Assembly: GCF_902686445.1 (NCBI RefSeq)
Contig: NC_062213.1
Coordinates: 142,250,491 to 142,314,490, forward strand
Length of the DNA: 64,000 nucleotides
Direction: 5' to 3'
Origin: Sciurus carolinensis
Lineage: Eukaryota > Chordata > Mammalia > Rodentia > Sciuridae
The notes beneath the pieces were generated by a model, which saw only the letters and a list, made by a program, of their open reading frames with translations, did no database searches and was not told the origin of the DNA. Position numbers and translations under genes: made by a program. Below, in pieces: positions 23,016-34,579 of the stretch (position 1 is the stretch's first letter; each line of letters begins with the position of its first letter).

Positions 23016-23914
23016 TAGGGAAAATATAACCACAAAATTATGTCTTTCTCTTGACAACGAGGCAAGTTTCTTGCCCTTGTTTTTTGTGCCTCATAATTTT
23101 TACATTAAGTTATGGATATAGGTAACAGAGACCAAGGTGAGTATGCATAAGTGTAGAAAGTGTCTTATTTCTTCTGTCAGGCTGGCAATGCTGGGGTTTG
23201 AGTTTGCCTAGTTAGGAGAAGGGCTGGGCTAGGGTTTGTTGTTGGTACAGTTACCTTCAGAGCTCTGCATGCTTCACACATGCAAATGATGCCTGGTGAT
23301 TGGGCTTCAGGGTTTTTCTCCTCCATGCTCCCCATTCGGCTTATCTGTGTGACCTTGCTAGCCACAGAGGTCCCCTTTGTCCATGATCTTCCCCTTTTCC
23401 AGCAGTAGGTTACTATTGTGCATTAGTTGGTGCTTAGTAGATGGGTGGTAGGGATTGAGAGAGTGGAGTTCTGTTTTCCTTGTCCAGTCACAAGCTTGGG
23501 CTGACCCTATGTGCCTGGGCCTGAAAGTTGGACATCTTCACCCAATCTTCCATTCTTGGGAATGGAATTCCCATTGTTGCTAGTATTTTATTACAGGACT
23601 TTTGTGGTGGTTGTTGAGTTTTCTGGAGATATTAACTTTCATTTTATTGTAATTAATAAATATTGAGTTGTTTAACTGCAGACTATTGTTTGTTTTGAGG
23701 AAGTATTTTAATAAGCATTAGCGATTTTTGTGAGGATATTCTTGAATATCGTCACAAAAACAACTAAGCCTAGTATTTTAAAAATTTATTTTATATGACA
23801 TGGTAGCTTCATGTGAGAGATGTTGCAATGCCTGTTTTCAAAAAATTTTTTTCTTCTATTCTACTTTCCAGTATCTTCTTTTCAATTTTCTCAATGCATG
23901 TTTTCCTAGAAAAA
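23016..23914. other. Unassigned DNA containing a short palindrome
   Basis: 23160-23560 has more G and C than its surroundings but no repeat or exon I recognise. A near-perfect palindrome lies at 23725-23760. Confidence 0.5.
23725..23760. repeat. Near-perfect 17-bp palindrome with 2-nt spacer
   Basis: The left arm TTTTTGTGAGGATATTC (23725-23741) and the right arm GAATATCGTCACAAAAA (23744-23760) pair at 16 of 17 positions around TT. It could be the centre of a palindromic miniature DNA transposon or a chance hairpin. Confidence 0.85.
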
Positions 23915-25653
23915 CAGTCATGTGTTGTATAACAATGTTTTAGTAAACAATGGACTGCATATTCATTTTGGTCCCATCAGATTATAATGTAGCTGAAAAA
24001 TTCCTAATACCTAATGACATTGTAGCCTTTGTCTTGCTGTGGCACAATATACCATCTGTCTATGGTAATGTTGGTGCAAACAAACCTACGTACGGCCAGT
24101 TTATGAAAATAGATCACTTAAAATTATATAGAGAAGATAACATTTAATAATGATAAAAAGTGAATATGTATTGCTTATGTTCTTAATATATTACACATTT
24201 TATTGTTATTTTAGAGTATACTATTCCCATTCAGTAAAATAAGTGAACACTAGAATATTCTCAGGTCCTTTAGGAGTTACTCTAGAAAAAGTTGTTGCTA
24301 TCAAAAGAGAGAATACTTCCATGCATTATGGGTTATGCCTCTGAAGTCAGTCCCCTGGGACAAGACTTGAAGGTGGAAGAAAATGATATGGAAGATTGTG
24401 ACCCTGTCTAGGCCCACACAAATGTATGTGTGTTTATGTTTTATTTTTTAACAAAAAATAGAGAAAAATTAATAGAAAAAATACTTAATATAAAAAGATA
24501 TATATCTATAGCAAAACAACTTATGTAGGCCTAGTGCTACTAGAAGAGTCAACAAGTTAAAAAATTATATATCCAGGGGAATTAAAAACAGATATCAAAG
24601 GAATTTCTACACTCACATGTTTATTGCAGCTTTGTTTACAATGGCCAAGATATGGAATCACTCTAGGTGTCCATTGACAGATGAATGAATAAAGAATATA
24701 CACACACAATGGAATATTATTCATTCATTAACAAGAAATTCTGTCATTTGGAGCATGGGGGTAACTACCGAGGATATTCAGCAAAGACAGACAAATACCA
24801 CATATATTTACTTGTGCATGGATGCTAAAATGTTGATCTCATCTAGGTCAAGAACAGAACAGTAGTTACCAGAGCCTGGGAAAGTTGTTTTGGTAAGGGT
24901 ATGGAGAGAGAATGGTTAACGGTTTCTGGGATGCAGTGAAATAGCAAGAATATTCTAATATTCTTTAGTACAGGAGAATAGCTATGCTTGACAACGATCA
25001 ATTGAATATTTCAAAATAGGTAGTAGAAAAGATTTTGAATGCTCTCAACACAAAGAAATGATAAATGTCTGAGATGATGGATATGCCAATTAACCTGACC
25101 TGATTCTTACACATGGTACACATGTACTGAAATGTCACACTCTACTCCATAAATATTGATAATTATCATGTGCTGACAACAAAAAATTAAATGCTTATAA
25201 GGCGAAACAGTCAGGTTAATTTATTACTACAGAACAACAAGTTTTAAATAAATTTAGTTACCCTAGGTGTACAGTCTTTATGAAATTTACACTAGTATGC
25301 GGTAATGTCCTAGTCACTTCACTTACCACTATTCACTGACTTACCTAGATCAAGTTCCAGTCTCTCAGTCTCCATTCATTGTAAGTAGTCTACACAGGTA
25401 TAATATTTTATCTTTTATGCAGAATTTGTATTGCCCTTTGTTAAGTTATATTTAGATACAGAAATACAACTGTATTACAATTGCCTACAGTATTCAGTAC
25501 AGTAACATGCTGTACTGATCTGTAGTCTTATAGTCTCAGTGGGCAGTAGGCTAGACCATCTAGAGTAAGTGAACTGTGTGATGTTCTCATGACAGTATCA
25601 ACAAATGGTGCACTTTTCAGAATGTATCTCCATCATTAAAGGATATATGACTG
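23915..25653 (+). mobile_element. Tigger-like DNA transposon split by an L1
   Basis: It starts CAGTCATGTGTTGTATAACA at 23915 and ends ATATGACTG at 25653, so the termini are inverted copies of CAGTCAT. Internal landmarks lie in the order of a known mammalian Tc/mariner-type element: GGTCCCATCAGATTATAATG, GTGCAAACAAACCTACGTAC and TGTGACCCTGTCTAGGCC on the left; CTAGGTGTACAGTCTTTATG and ACAGTATTCAGTACAGTAAC on the right. No transposase frame is open. An L1 3' end occupies about 24572-25200. The subfamily name is uncertain. Confidence 0.8.
24572..25200 (+). mobile_element. 5'-truncated L1 3' end nested in the Tigger-like element
   Basis: TTATTGCAGCTTTGTTTACA, CTAGGTGTCCATTGACAGAT and CACACAATGGAATATTATTC are standard L1 ORF2-end segments. 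It is an older L1 type than the one at 5817. It breaks the DNA transposon and so arrived after it. Confidence 0.88.
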
Positions 25654-25699
25654 TGTTTCTTTTAATATTTTACATTTGTAATATAAGTTTTGATTTATT

Positions 25700-27130
25700 T
25701 TATACTGGATTGTTTATTTGAAACTTCTTTCATTTTTCTTACTCCATTTGTGAGAGATTTGTCTTTTTGCTGTGTTCCCAACACCAGTGTTTATCAGACC
25801 TCTTAAATTTTGAATTTTTGTTTCCTGTCATTGATATTTGTTCTTATATATTTTTATCTTCATGCATTTTGTTCTTTAGTATGCATTTTGTTTATAGTCC
25901 TTCAGGTTATTTTTTCCTTGAATTATCTATATTCTTGATGTTAGCATTTTCTTAATGATATTTTAGTTCTCTGACTTTCTAATAAATGTGAAAAAAATTT
26001 ATAGCACTGATGTATTCTTTATTTCACAAGTATGAACTATAAATATTCTATTATTATTAATCTCTATGAGCATCATAAGTGTACTTTACATAATAAATAT
26101 TTCAACTGTTATTTAATACTATATTTTAAAAATTTCCAGACACATCAGGAGTTTTTAACCATGCTTCATTATTGATTTCTAACTTTCTACATTATAGTGA
26201 GAAAACACAGTATTTCATGATATTGATTATGGAAATATAATAGGGTTTCTTGCTGATTTGGAGCATATTTTATTTTTGTGAATTTTTTTGTTTGCTCAAA
26301 GAAAAACATATATTGTCAGTGGATTGATTTATAGTTCTTATTACTATTAAATTAAGTAAATTAATCTCAGTACTCATACCTTTCTCATACCTTTACTACT
26401 TTTTCTACTAGTTTTCTCAGTTTCTGATATGTTAAAACTATAGTATAATTTTTGATATCTGAAATTCTTTCCAGTTCTCATAGTTTTTTTTAATATATTT
26501 TGAATTCACATTGTTGAGTTCATATATGTTTATGTCATTACATTGTGTTGTTCTCTTGTCTTTTTTTTCAGAATATAGCATCAAAATTTCTAATATGATG
26601 GTCTGTAACTTAAATCTTAATGTCATTTATAGAAAATCAGCTACCCTTGTTTTCTTTTCTAAAGTGATGATTTATGAACAGTTTATTAATCTTTCATTTT
26701 CAATATTTCTTCATCTTTTATATTAAATGTGGCTATTTCAGATAACTCATTACTAATACTTCTTTGAAGTTCAATTTGGAAGTCTTTCTTTTCTCTGATA
26801 TTGTTGACAAGTGTACATTTTTTAAAGCTCAGTTATGTAGGGATTATTTCTCATGCTATATGGTTTATTTACAATGAATTGCTTTTCTACTTTTATATCT
26901 TTCTCTCCACAAATAGAATAGTCTTCTGGTTTTAAAGCCCAATATTCTATATCATCTTTTCTTGATACTAACATAAGTAGTTTTAGTTTTGAGTTGTTAC
27001 AGATGCACTTTGTCATTGTTATTTTTTATTTGTTATTTTTTTAGGAAAATAAAATATTACTTAATTACTATTATATCAATTTTTTTTATTTCTCCTTGAT
27101 TTTTTTGTTTTTTTTGTGACAAGAGTACAA
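25700..27130 (-). mobile_element. Ancient L1M/HAL1-type LINE, antisense
   Basis: T-rich sequence follows the reversed order of an old L1-type ORF2. Landmarks are TTATTGATTTCTAACTTTCT, GTTAAAACTATAGTATAATT, GTTCATATATGTTTATGTCA and ACAGTTTATTAATCTTTC. It is strongly decayed and no coding frame survives. Confidence 0.55.
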
Positions 27131-28224
27131 GTTTTTTGTTTCTTTCCTTTTTGTCCAAATAGCTGTAGTATGTTAAATTATCTCACATCTTGTTTGCCTA
27201 CAAGCATATAATATATACCTGAGGGTAAAGACAAAGCAAAAGTTCCAAATTGTCCTAGGTATTTTTTAGGGATTGGGGCACATTTTGCTTTAGGACTACA
27301 AACCTAAAGTTTTGCAAATTTCTTTTAACCACTTCTTATTTTATACTCTGGGCATCTCTGTGCCCCAGTGAAACTTCTGTATTTCCATTCTAGGGAACAT
27401 TTTCATTGTTCATACTTAAAATTCTTTAGGGTAATTTCCTTCTGTTTAACTTGAAGAAGAGAGGTGACAGTAGCCTCTTCAGAGATCTACTAATCCAGAG
27501 CCTTGGCAGATGATAAAAATGCTGAATAAATTTGGGTTTTATTAGGAAAATGCAAAGGCCAGTATAGAGGTTAAAATTTAAGGGTAACTTCATTTCCCAA
27601 TAACATGGTGATCTGGCAAATTAATTGCTGTGTTTCCTCCCAAAGGGAACTTTGGGATGCCATAGGAATGAAAAATATTCGATTCTCCAACTTAGTGGGA
27701 ATAACTTATTAAAACTCTGAGGAGACTTTAAGAAGAGAGAAACTGATTTGATCCCAGGAAATAGCAGCAACCGAAGCAGCTTGGAGCAGATATTCAGGAG
27801 CAGGTTGGGAGATGTTTCTTCTAAAATCCTTTCCTGCACAGTTACTCCCAGCATTCCCCATTAGCTATCAGGAGGGGAGTAGTCCAGCAATGAATGTGGG
27901 TGAGCTGACAGCTAGGCCTCTAATTCTCTCCTCCTGACTTTTCCAGTTCAGGGTGAAACAATGGCAATTAAGAATGCCTTTTGGTACCTATTCTTCCTTT
28001 CAGTTTAATTTACAATCTTGTGTAACTCCCCGCCCTTCTTTTTTGAAGCTTATTCTTTAAGTTCAGTATATTGTATCTGAGAATGTGTTTTCATTTATCC
28101 TACTAAAACTCAATATTTACTGTCCACAGGAAGCTCCTTTGTTCCTTTGCTCAGGAAAGCTAGTAACTCTCCCTTTCCCACTCACTTAGCAGCAGCCATT
28201 CCACTCTCATTCTATAAATTTGAC
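27131..28224. other. Unassigned DNA
   Basis: 27200-27980 is less AT-rich than the LINEs around it. It may be a continuation of the antisense LINE or an unrecognised repeat. No exon is recognised. Confidence 0.45.
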
Positions 28225-28479
28225 TATTTAATACCTCATGTAAGGGAAATCATGGAAGTACTTGTCTTTCTGTGAATGGTTTATTTCATTTAGCAAAATA
28301 TTCTCAAGGACCATCAACATAATGCAAACTTTTCATCTTTTTTAAGACTAAGGAGCATTCCATTTTTTGCCTATATCCTAATTTCCCTGTTTATGCATGT
28401 GTCCATGGACCTTTAGGTTGTTTGACATTTTGGTCAGTGTGAGTAGTGCTGCAATGAAATAGCACTGTTAATGTACCTT

Positions 28480-28634
28480 GTTTTTTTTTAGGATTTAACC
28501 CAGGGGTACTTTACCACTGAGCTACATCCCCAGCCAATTTTTCTTTTTCTTTTTCTTTAATTTTGAGACTGGATCTTGCTAAGTTACCAGGGCCTCACTA
28601 AATTGCAGAAGCTGGTCTCGAATTTGCCATCATT
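28480..28634 (-). mobile_element. Dimeric B1-ID SINE (partial)
   Basis: ACTGAGCTACATCCCCAGCC marks the reversed ID half. It is followed by GAGACTGGATCTTGCTAAG and CTGGTCTCGAATTTGCC from the B1-like half, which is truncated. Confidence 0.82.
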
Positions 28635-28871
28635 AGGTTTCATGCTAATGTATATTTTAGATGCAGATTTTCACTGTGACATTGCTGAAACATAAGGTCA
28701 TCTTATTTTTAACTTTTCATGGACGCTCTATACTGGTTTCCATAGTGGACACACCATTGTGAATTCCCATGAAACATGAACAGTTTCTTTTCTTTTCTTT
28801 TTTCTTTTTTTTTTTTCCATTTTATTTCCTTCTTATTTATTTATTTATTTCATCAATTATTTATTTGTTTA

Positions 28872-28962
28872 TTTTTTTTGTGCTGGTGATGAACCCAGGC
28901 TCTAAGGGCCTTGTGCTTGGTAGGAAGTCAAGTTTTCTGCCACTGAGCTCTACCCCCAGCTC
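28872..28962 (-). mobile_element. Monomeric ID-type SINE
   Basis: AACCCAGGCTCTAAGGGCCT, CTTGTGCTTGGTAGG and CTGCCACTGAGCTCTACCCC are the reversed ID body. The T-rich stretch on its left is the reversed A-tail. Confidence 0.8.
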
Positions 28963-29104
28963 TACAGGCTCCCCTTCATTCACATCTTTGCTAATACTTG
29001 TCAATTTTTAATTTTCTTAATAATCATTTTGCTATGTGGTTTTAATTTGTATTTTTCTTATGTTTAGTAATAGTGTTTTTCATGTAGGCCATGATCTCCT
29101 TAAA

Positions 29105-30005
29105 TATTCCTCCCTTTATTTAATGTTTTATTAATGCATAATAATTATACATAGTAGTCAGATTCATTGTGACATATTTGTATATACACATAACATAATT
29201 TGGTCAATTTCATTCCTCAGCAACTCCTTTTCCCTTCTCCTCCTCTCCCCATGTCTCTTCTTTTCTTTTCTTTTTTGAGGAGGTAGTAGGTTCCAGGAAT
29301 TGAACTCAGGGGCACTTGACCACTGAGCCACATCCCCAGTCCTATTTTAGATTTTCATTTAGAGACAGGGTCTCACTGAGTTGCTTGATGCCTCATATTT
29401 ACTGAGGCTGGCTTTGAATTCAAGTTCCTCCTGCCTCAGCCTCTGGAGCTGCTGGGATTATGGGTGTACACCACTGTGCCCTGCACAAGTCTTCTTTATT
29501 CTACTGGTCTCCCTTTTAGTTTCATGAGATCACCCCATTTTTTTCTTTGTTTTCTCTCTAGTTTCTGTATATGAGAAAAAAACACATAACCCTGGATTTT
29601 CTGAATATGGCTTACTTTGCTTAACATGTTGATCTCAAGTTCCATCCATTTTCCTGCAAATGACAAGATTTCATTATTTTTATGAACAAATAAAACACCA
29701 TTGTACATATATACAATATTTTCTTTATGTATATATGGACACTCTAGATTGGTTTATATCTTGGCTATTGTGATTTATGATGCTATAAATATGGGTATGC
29801 ATGTGTCCCTGTAGAATGCTGACTTTTATTCCTTTAGGTAAATATCAAGGAGTGGTATAGCAAGGTCATCTGGTGGTTCCAATCCTAGTTTTTTGAGGAA
29901 ACTTCATACTGATTTCCATAGTGGTTTTACTATTTTACAATCCCACCAACATGTATAGTGTTCCTTTTTCCCCACATCCTCTCCAGCATTCATTATTACT
30001 TGTAT
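29105..30005 (-). mobile_element. Rodent L1 3' end, antisense, with nested SINE
   Basis: ATTCATTGTGACATATTTGT is reversed 3' UTR. ACATGTTGATCTCAAGTTCC, ATCTTGGCTATTGTGATTTA and AATCCCACCAACATGTATAG are reversed ORF2-end landmarks. A SINE splits it at about 29264-29484. Confidence 0.85.
29264..29484 (-). mobile_element. Dimeric B1-ID SINE, full length
   Basis: GAATTGAACTCAGGGGCACT and GAGCCACATCCCCAGTCC form the reversed ID half. GAGACAGGGTCTCACTGAGT and GTGTACACCACTGTGCCC end the B1-like half. CTTCTTT-type words on both sides may be a diverged target duplication. Confidence 0.92.
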
Positions 30006-30480
30006 TCTTTTTTCCACCTTTATTGAGGTATTATTGACAAAGACCGTAGGCATTTAAGATGGACAATGTGGTGTTTGATGCACATATGCCCTGTGAAAAA
30101 TGACTGACACCATTCAGTCTGGTTAATATGTCTATCACCTCATAGTTACCTCTCATGTATACATCTGAAAAGATGTAAGACCCTCATTCGCAGCTCATTT
30201 AAAATACAAAACCCATCCTAGTGAACTGCAGTTGCCATACCACATGTATCAGAGCACCAGAACTTTCTTCTGTCTGGCAAACTGCACCCTCCTCTCCTCC
30301 CTTTTCAATCTCCCATTATCTAGTTCTAAAATTTTAATCACATATATACTAAACCTATCCCCAACAATCACACAGTTATCTTCTTATATAATCAAATAAA
30401 TTAGTTAATTTATTAGATACATATTATTTCAAATCTGAGCTCTTTTGTTATCTAGTGTGTTGAAGAACTGTCCTCTTGTA
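30006..30480 (-). mobile_element. Older L1M 3' UTR, antisense
   Basis: CCTTTATTGAGGTATTATTG, then CCCTGTGAAAAATGACTGAC and TATGTCTATCACCTCATAG, follow the reversed L1M 3' UTR. Confidence 0.7.
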
Positions 30481-30482
30481 CT

Positions 30483-30483
<1 letters not shown>

Positions 30484-30511
<28 letters not shown>
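30484..30511. repeat. T28 homopolymer
   Basis: An uninterrupted run of 28 T. It may be the reversed tail of a minus-strand retroposon extending to its right, but none is identified. Confidence 0.95.
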
Positions 30512-30515
<4 letters not shown>

Positions 30516-31249
30516 TTCCTAGGTATTCTCTTCTCTTTTGTAGTCTGTCTCCTATTCTTGGACCTGGGACTTATATCTTCCTTCATTTGTACATTTCACG
30601 GACATATCCTCCAATACAATGAATGAAAGGAGTGTCAAATAATTAAAATGTCTTAATTTTATGGCCATGCCTGATAGTTTCACTTAAACTTTCCAAGTTG
30701 AAAAATTGTTTCCCTTGGAATTTAAAACACCCACTCCATTGTCTTTAATTTCCAGGATTTATATGAGTATTATGATATCTCAGTTGATGTCTCATTGTAT
30801 GTAATCTCCATTTTTCACTTTTAAAAAATTTTTAGGATCTTTCATTTTTCTATTCTGTTCTGAAAGTTCATGAAGTTATGTTTTTCCATTCACTGTGCAG
30901 GAAACTAATGTTCCTGCCAATATGGTAATTTCTACTTAGTACTACTGATGTTTGTTTTCCATTTCTGGTCCAGATTTTTTTTTTTAATTTTAAATATTAT
31001 TTGAGATATTTCTTTTATTTTGAATATTGTCTCGTTATTCTAATATTTTTGGAAACTTTTATTATTATGTTTTAAAATAAGGTCAGTGGTTTAATCCATA
31101 GCCATCTTACAGAATAGCCAGTAAGTTATTTAGTTGTTCTCCCCTTGTTCAGGGTGTACCCTCCTTTAGTCCTGTGTAGTGATGCTTCTAGCATTTGAAT
31201 GTGATTATGTAACTCTAATATTGGAATTACTTTAGAAAAGAGTTTAGCA
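30512..31249. other. T-rich DNA, possibly L1M-derived
   Basis: Composition and phrases such as TTAATTTCCAGGATTTATAT suggest antisense LINE debris, but I cannot place it. Confidence 0.35.
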
Positions 31250-31560
31250 AACTCCTAATTCCTCAACAGAAAATGGAAACAAAATCCCTCAATCTGGAAG
31301 ACAAAATCCTTTATGGTCTAGGCCTGCTTAATTTTATTTTCACAAATAATGCAGTCTTTCCCATTGACATACTCAACTATATGCCGCACTGTTTTCTAAG
31401 TCAAAGCCTTTCAACATGTTTCTTTCCTGGATTGTAATTCATTTCTAGATTTTTCCGATTGGCCTTCTACTCTTTGGGTACAACATGATTCAGATATTTC
31501 TTCTTTAGACAGTGAAATCTGAGTCTTCAATATAAACTGAAGGAACTTCTTAACGAACTG
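31250..31560 (+). mobile_element. L2 LINE fragment
   Basis: ATCCTTTATGGTCTAGGCCT, then ATACTCAACTATATGCCG, follow the sense L2 3' region. Confidence 0.4.
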
Positions 31561-32261
31561 CATATGTTTCTATTATACTTTTTGAGGACTTTGACTTGTT
31601 TGTTTCTCTGAAAAAAAATACTGACTGACAGAAGTCAGAGACAATATCTTGCATATCATAGTATATCTAAGAAAATGAATGATAGCTATAATATAATAGA
31701 CTACTGCCTTGAATGCATTTTTGAGAAGAGAATAAAGAAAAAATGAAGTATAAATACCAAATTACAAACATGTGTATTTAATACTGGATCCCAGAGAGGA
31801 AAATATATCCTTAGTAAGAATATGCAATTGTGAAAAATTGAAGAAAGATTAAAAAATAATTTTATCCTTTCACCTTGCCTTAAAGGTTATTTCACAGAAT
31901 GAAAAAAATGCAGAATATCATCCCAAAAGGCTTATTTGCATACCAGTTACTAGGATAGAAACAACGTATTTTTCAAGTCCAAGGAAAATTACAATTTAAA
32001 TAATTTCAAATGTTATATTTAATGAAGATTTTTCTCACCTAGAATAGGAATATGAGGGAAAAAACAGCAAATTTAATGAAAAACATTGGAAATTAAAAAT
32101 GCATGTATTGCTCTGCTAAGTGGAAAGAATGCTGAGTTCTCATTAGATGTATGGAATAAGGTATCTAGTTTTATTTATTAAAGACTAATACTTAAGTTTT
32201 TTACTTGTTATAATTTCAGGATTTTGCTGTTAAGTGTTTGGTATGCTATACATCATTTTCT
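31561..32261. other. Unassigned AT-rich DNA
   Basis: No repeat or gene is recognised. Confidence 0.5.
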
Positions 32262-32442
32262 CTTTCTCTTATTGGTGGTACTAGAGAATGAACTACCACC
32301 GAGCTATATCTCCTGTTCCTTTTTTATTTTTTATTTTGAGATAGGGTTTCACTAAATTGCTTGGGTTGTCCTTAATCTTGCCATCCTCCTGACTAAAACT
32401 TCATAGTAGCAGGAATTACATGTGTACACCACTGTGCCTGGC
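32262..32442 (-). mobile_element. Dimeric B1-ID SINE, diverged
   Basis: ACCACCGAGCTATATCTCCT, GAGATAGGGTTTCACTAAA and GTGTACACCACTGTGCCTGG are reversed ID and B1-like landmarks. Confidence 0.85.
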
Positions 32443-32520
32443 AACATATTTTTTTTTACTTGTAGCTAATTATGTTCTTTTAGACAAATTTTATCTTCTT
32501 GAGAAGAAAAATATAGATGG

Positions 32521-32561
32521 TCTATCTCTCTTCTCTCTCTCTCTCTCTCTCTTTCTCTCTT
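32521..32561 (+). repeat. (TC)n microsatellite
   Basis: About 40 bases of TC with a few interruptions. Confidence 0.95.
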
Positions 32562-32670
32562 TGAATTTCATTTCTTTTTCTTTTGATAAGCACACTCATA
32601 TCTTACTTGGAGACTTACTCCTTCACTAAAAACTGTTATACATAGGCATGATGGACACTACACTACATAG

Positions 32671-32708
32671 CACACACATGCACACACACACACACACACA
32701 CACACACA
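32671..32708 (+). repeat. (CA)n microsatellite
   Basis: About 19 CA units with one ATG interruption near 32679. Confidence 0.97.
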
Positions 32709-33510
32709 ATTTACTAGCCAGAAACTTATTAAAAAAATTAGTGATGTTCATAATCTCTCACATTTTTATTGGTTTATAGGGAATTGTGCCTCTATTGCAA
32801 CTGGTTGGAATATGCACACCAAAAATAGCATGCTAGCAGAAAAAGGTCTTAATAATGAAATGATCTACCTATTTAAGGAACAAGGGACAGAGAACCTTTA
32901 TGCAGCTGTGTAACAATGAAGGATATCCATGTAAAAATAGTGATCTTGTTAGAAATAAACAGTTCTACAGAATTCAGTCTCTGAAATTAGCCTGTTTTTC
33001 TATAATTCCATCAGAATTCCTTGTTCTGCTCCAAGCCTATTTCTTGCTGAGTTTCTACAGTGATAAAAGAAAGAAATCTGAAGAGTATTGAATTTATTTC
33101 CCATATTATACAGTATTTATAGGTTTGCCAAACAAGTTGTATCATTCTAATCTTGCACATAAACCAAACACTATTTAAACTTGTGTAACATTACTACATA
33201 TTTAATATATGCCAATTGTGGATATAATGGCATATGGATTGGATATAGGAACTCCTAATATAGCAAGAAAGAAGATAGATAGGACTTGTCATTAAGAATC
33301 TTACCTTCTTCTTAAGGAAATCACAGAGGTATTAATTAGTCAGTGCATGACCAGTAACTATAGTGTAGTAAAAATTGACTTTTACATAATTAAAATTGTG
33401 TAATGTAATGAAATGTTACTGACTTACTACTTGTTTAGATGAAATGCAAAAAAAAAAAAAATACTTAGTAATCAGCAATGCTCATCTTCTTTTTATCCTG
33501 GGGATACAAC
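32709..33510. other. Unassigned AT-rich DNA
   Basis: No family or exon is recognised; A14 run near 33448. Confidence 0.5.
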
Positions 33511-33938
33511 TGTTACGATTTAGATATGAGGTGTCCATCACAAGCTTGCGTGTGAAACAATGCAAGGTTTAGAGGTGAAATGATTGGATTATGAGAACCT
33601 TAACACAATCAGTGAATTAATCCCCTGATAAAGATTAACTGAGTGGTAACTGAAGGTTGATAGGGTATGGCTGAAGGAGGTGGGAGCGTGCTTTCGGTCT
33701 ATGTATTTTGTGAGCCAGTCTTAGTTCTCTGTAGCTCTGCTTCCTGTTGTGATGTCTTGAGTTGCTTCCCTCCATCACACTTTTCTGCCATGATGTGCTC
33801 TCTTAGTTTGAGAACTGAGGAATAGAGATAACTGTCTATGGATTGAGACCTCTGAAACTGTGAGCCCCCAGCACTTTTCTTCTTCTAAAATTGTTGTCAG
33901 GTCATTTGGTCACAGCAGCAAAAAAGCTGACTAAAACA
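33511..33938 (+). repeat. Solo MaLR LTR
   Basis: It starts TGTTACGATTTAGATATGAG and ends GCTGACTAAAACA. GGTGAAATGATTGGATTATG and GACCTCTGAAACTGTGAGCC are shared with the copies at 7630 and 61778. No internal region adjoins it. No convincing target duplication is visible. Confidence 0.88.
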
Positions 33939-34274
33939 ACCAGTAAACCATACTTCTCAGTCTCTCTTGTTTTTAAGGTGACTGTGAATGAAGTTTAGCC
34001 AAAGGAATATAGAGATATAGTGCTGAAGACTGCCTTGAACACAGATCAGAAAAGGATCCTGTGATATTCACTATAAACCCTTTCTTCCCCAAGATGCAGA
34101 CACAATTAGGGCAAGTCTCCAGGCTCTATGAGATGTTGGAATCATTAGACTGAAGAAGTTCCTGAATAACTTCGTGGAGCAGAGCAATCCTACCTACAAC
34201 CTTCCCTGCCATTCTACCACAATACACACACAGAATGAAATTGAATGTATGTGTGTGGCAAATAAATCATTATA
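33939..34274. other. Unassigned DNA
   Basis: Near-balanced composition, but no repeat or exon is recognised. Confidence 0.5.
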
Positions 34275-34368
34275 ATTCTTATTCTTCTTCTTCTTCTTCT
34301 TCTTCTTCTTCTTCTTCTTCTATTTATTTCTTCAATTCCTCCTCCTCCTTCTCCTCCTCCTTCTTTTT
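34275..34368 (+). repeat. (TTC)n followed by CCT-rich tract
   Basis: About 14 TTC units (34282-34321), then a pyrimidine tract of CCT/TTC units to 34368. The antisense frame across it encodes a poly-Arg/Gly run and is not a gene. Confidence 0.95.
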
Positions 34369-34579
34369 GGTAAGCCAATGAGACACTGGACTTGTTTGCT
34401 ATCATCAATAGTTGTATAAATATGTGCATTAAGTGAATGATCAAAACAAGGGGTTATTTATATAAAATCATGCAAAATATCTTCCAGGGGGTGAATAATG
34501 ACTATCTAGTTCTACCAATGTAAGGAAACTCAGTGGAATTTTTAAGGGGTAAACTTGTATAAATGAGGTCAGAGAAGAA

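Larger units (their letters stand above)
28225..29100 (-). mobile_element. Old L1M ORF2/3' region, antisense, with two nested SINEs
   Basis: AATGGTTTATTTCATTTAGC, GTGAGTAGTGCTGCAATGAA and TGGTTTCCATAGTGGACACA are reversed L1 ORF2-end segments. SINEs at 28480-28634 and 28872-28962 interrupt it. Confidence 0.8.

Noticed and set aside
28787..28870. Possible tandem array of TTTATTTA units
   Set aside because: It is the reversed A-rich tail of the adjacent ID SINE and low-complexity DNA.
34214..34444. Antisense frame with a poly-Arg run
   Set aside because: It is a translation of the TTC/CCT tract.
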